14,726 nucleotides of DNA from Spirochaetaceae bacterium (GTDB lineage: Bacteria; Spirochaetota; Spirochaetia; Treponematales; Breznakiellaceae), in contig JAISCO010000008.1 of the NCBI GenBank assembly GCA_031265535.1, forward strand, positions 1 to 14,726. The letters run 5' to 3'. Shown here one piece after another: positions 14,026-14,726 of this stretch (position 1 is its first letter; every line of letters starts with the position of its first letter). Below the pieces are notes generated by a model. The model was not told the origin of the DNA. It saw only the letters and a list, made by a program, of their open reading frames with translations, and searched no databases. Made by a program: the position numbers and the translations under genes.

Positions 14026-14361
14026 ATGACTGAAAGCGAACTTCGCTCTGTTTTAGGGGCAAATTTGAAGCGTTATCGTTGCTTAAAGGGATTATCTCAG
14101 GCAAAACTAGCGGAAATGGTGGATATTTCACCGAATTTTATCAGCGATGTAGAGACGGGAAAGCGCTGGATTTCTTCGGACACGATGGTAAATCTTGCGG
14201 CGGCGCTGAATATTGAGGTTTTTGAGTTTTTTAAGCTGGAAAAGCCGCCGCCGGACGATGTAGCCGAATCCATCACACGTTTTGCAAACGAGGCCGCCGC
14301 GACGATAAACAGCCTTGTGAACCAGTCACTTGAGAATCTGCGTAAAAAGTATCTGTCATGA
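14026..14361 (+). CDS. XRE-family helix-turn-helix regulator
   Basis: A 111-residue protein with a Cro/CI-type DNA-binding domain at about residues 8-64. LGANLKRYRCLKGLSQAKLAEMVDISPNFISDVETGKRWISSDTMVNLAAALNIEVFEFF has the QAKLAEMVDIS helix and the ISDVETGKR recognition part. The C-terminal ~45 residues (PPPDDVAESITRFANEAAATINSLVNQSLENLRKKY) look helical and may serve for dimer formation. No toxin, protease or ligand domain is attached. The start is unusual: the only purine-rich site, GAAGG, ends one base before the ATG, and a seven-codon frame beginning ATGATG at 13998 ends just before it, so translation may be coupled or leaderless. The likely targets are its own promoter and that of the divergent FkbM gene. 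Confidence 0.88.
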   Translation: MTESELRSVLGANLKRYRCLKGLSQAKLAEMVDISPNFISDVETGKRWISSDTMVNLAAALNIEVFEFFKLEKPPPDDVAESITRFANEAAATINSLVNQSLENLRKKYLS

Positions 14362-14372
14362 GAGAAGCGCCC

Positions 14373-14416
14373 GCCCACCAGTGGGTTTTCATGCGCCCAC
14401 CAGTGGGTTTTCATGC
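14373..14416 (+). repeat. Two exact 22-bp tandem units
   Basis: The unit begins GCCCACCAGTGGG and ends TTTTCATGC; copies at 14373-14394 and 14395-14416 are identical. They correspond to the junction part of the ~92-bp repeat (end of one unit, start of the next), so they look like shortened copies. Confidence 0.8.
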
Positions 14417-14595
14417 GCTACGCGCTAACATACCGAAAGCCAGCCTTCACTCCGTGCCTTCAGGTACGAAAACGGCGGTTGGCATACGCGCCTGCCAGCA
14501 GGTTTACATGCGCTCCGCGCCGGTATCCCGGAAGCAGCCGTTAAGCCGTGCCTTCGATAAGACAACGGCGATTGGCATACGCGCCTGCCAGCGGG
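14409..14595 (+). repeat. ~92-bp dispersed repeat, tandem copies B and C
   Basis: Copy B spans 14409-14502 and copy C 14504-14595. Each runs from an acatgcgct-like start through the blocks ccgtgccttc and aacggcg to ttggcatacgcgcctgccag. A further unit begins at 14596 (ttac atgc) and is broken by the inserted element. An open frame crosses all copies (GIRACQ-VYM repeats in translation), but it follows the repeat and I do not count it as a gene. The periodicity and lack of unique spacers exclude a CRISPR array. Confidence 0.8.
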
Positions 14596-14604
14596 TTTAC
14601 ATGC

Positions 14605-14721
14605 CAGACTGTGTAAAAACTCAAAAAATCGAAATTATACCGCTATATATAGTTGTATAATGCCACATAATAAATCAAATAACGCTATATATGGAAGCGC
14701 AATGACTTTTGACACAGCCTG
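14605..14721. mobile_element. ~117-bp MITE-like element with 19-bp TIRs and ATGC target duplication
   Basis: The left end CAGACTGTGTAAAAACTCA (14605-14623) and the complement of the right end, CAGGCTGTGTCAAAAGTCA (14703-14721), agree at 16 of 19 positions. ATGC stands directly on both sides (14601-14604 and 14722-14725), and the left ATGC with the following G of the right flank restores the acATGCG of the ~92-bp repeat. The interior is AT-rich and non-coding. It carries CGCTATATAT twice (14641-14650, 14683-14692) and a TATAAT-like box (14656-14661). It would need a transposase from elsewhere; I cannot name the family. Confidence 0.75.
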
Positions 14722-14726
14722 ATGCG

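Noticed and set aside
14373..14595. Possible CRISPR array
   Set aside because: Repeats are about 92 bp and adjoin one another without unique spacers; no cas gene is present.
14358..14660. Open frame of 100 codons with repeated GIRACQ and VYM segments
   Set aside because: It follows the ~92-bp DNA repeat exactly and runs into the inserted element; there is no ribosome site of its own and no family-like sequence.

Overview
The window reads as chromosomal DNA of a spirochaete, most likely a Treponema of the insect-gut type. This is an inference from the proteins (divergent his fusion, TonB/ExbBD set, FkbM protein), the long poly-G tracts, and intergenic spaces filled with degenerate short repeats; no rRNA or marker gene is present to prove it. 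No tRNA, rRNA or CRISPR array was seen. Base composition is mosaic: the methyltransferase and radical-SAM genes (1460-3359) are clearly AT-rich, while the his gene and the iron-uptake genes are GC-balanced.

Layout. 1-1275 (minus): one protein joining HisA, HisI and HisE, which would carry out three consecutive steps of histidine synthesis. 1460-3359 (minus): a small SAM methyltransferase and an SPL-type radical-SAM protein, separated by a GC-rich repeat with a strong hairpin. 3520-4470 (minus): an AraC-family regulator. 4471-4650: a compact divergent control region. 4651-8473 (plus): TonB-dependent outer-membrane receptor, exbB, exbD and tonB, closely spaced or overlapping. 8755-12320 (plus): two overlapping ABC half-transporter genes. 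12321-12825: repeat-rich spacer. 12826-13866 (minus): FkbM-family methyltransferase, divergent from a small XRE regulator (14026-14361, plus). 14362-14726: tandem ~92-bp repeats interrupted by a short inverted-repeat element.

The core 3.5-12.3 kb can be read as one metal-chelate (probably ferric-siderophore or similar) uptake locus. The receptor binds the ligand at the outer membrane, ExbB-ExbD-TonB energises it, and the paired ABC half-transporters, similar in arrangement to YbtPQ/IrtAB, would move it across the inner membrane. The AraC protein, divergent as YbtA is from ybtPQ, would activate the system. The control region carries two 17-bp direct repeats exactly 21 bp apart (AraC-type sites) and a 15/19 match to the DtxR/IdeR iron-box consensus just downstream of a TATAAT. 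The receptor has a 14-G run right after its signal peptide, so its expression is probably phase-variable.

The other strong signal is repeat biology. A ~92-bp repeat occurs three times (once at 12411, twice in tandem at 14409-14595). A ~117-bp element with 19-bp imperfect terminal inverted repeats has inserted into a further copy, duplicating ATGC. A related 13-bp motif lies inside the exbB coding sequence. AT- and A/G-rich short repeats flank the ABC gene pair.
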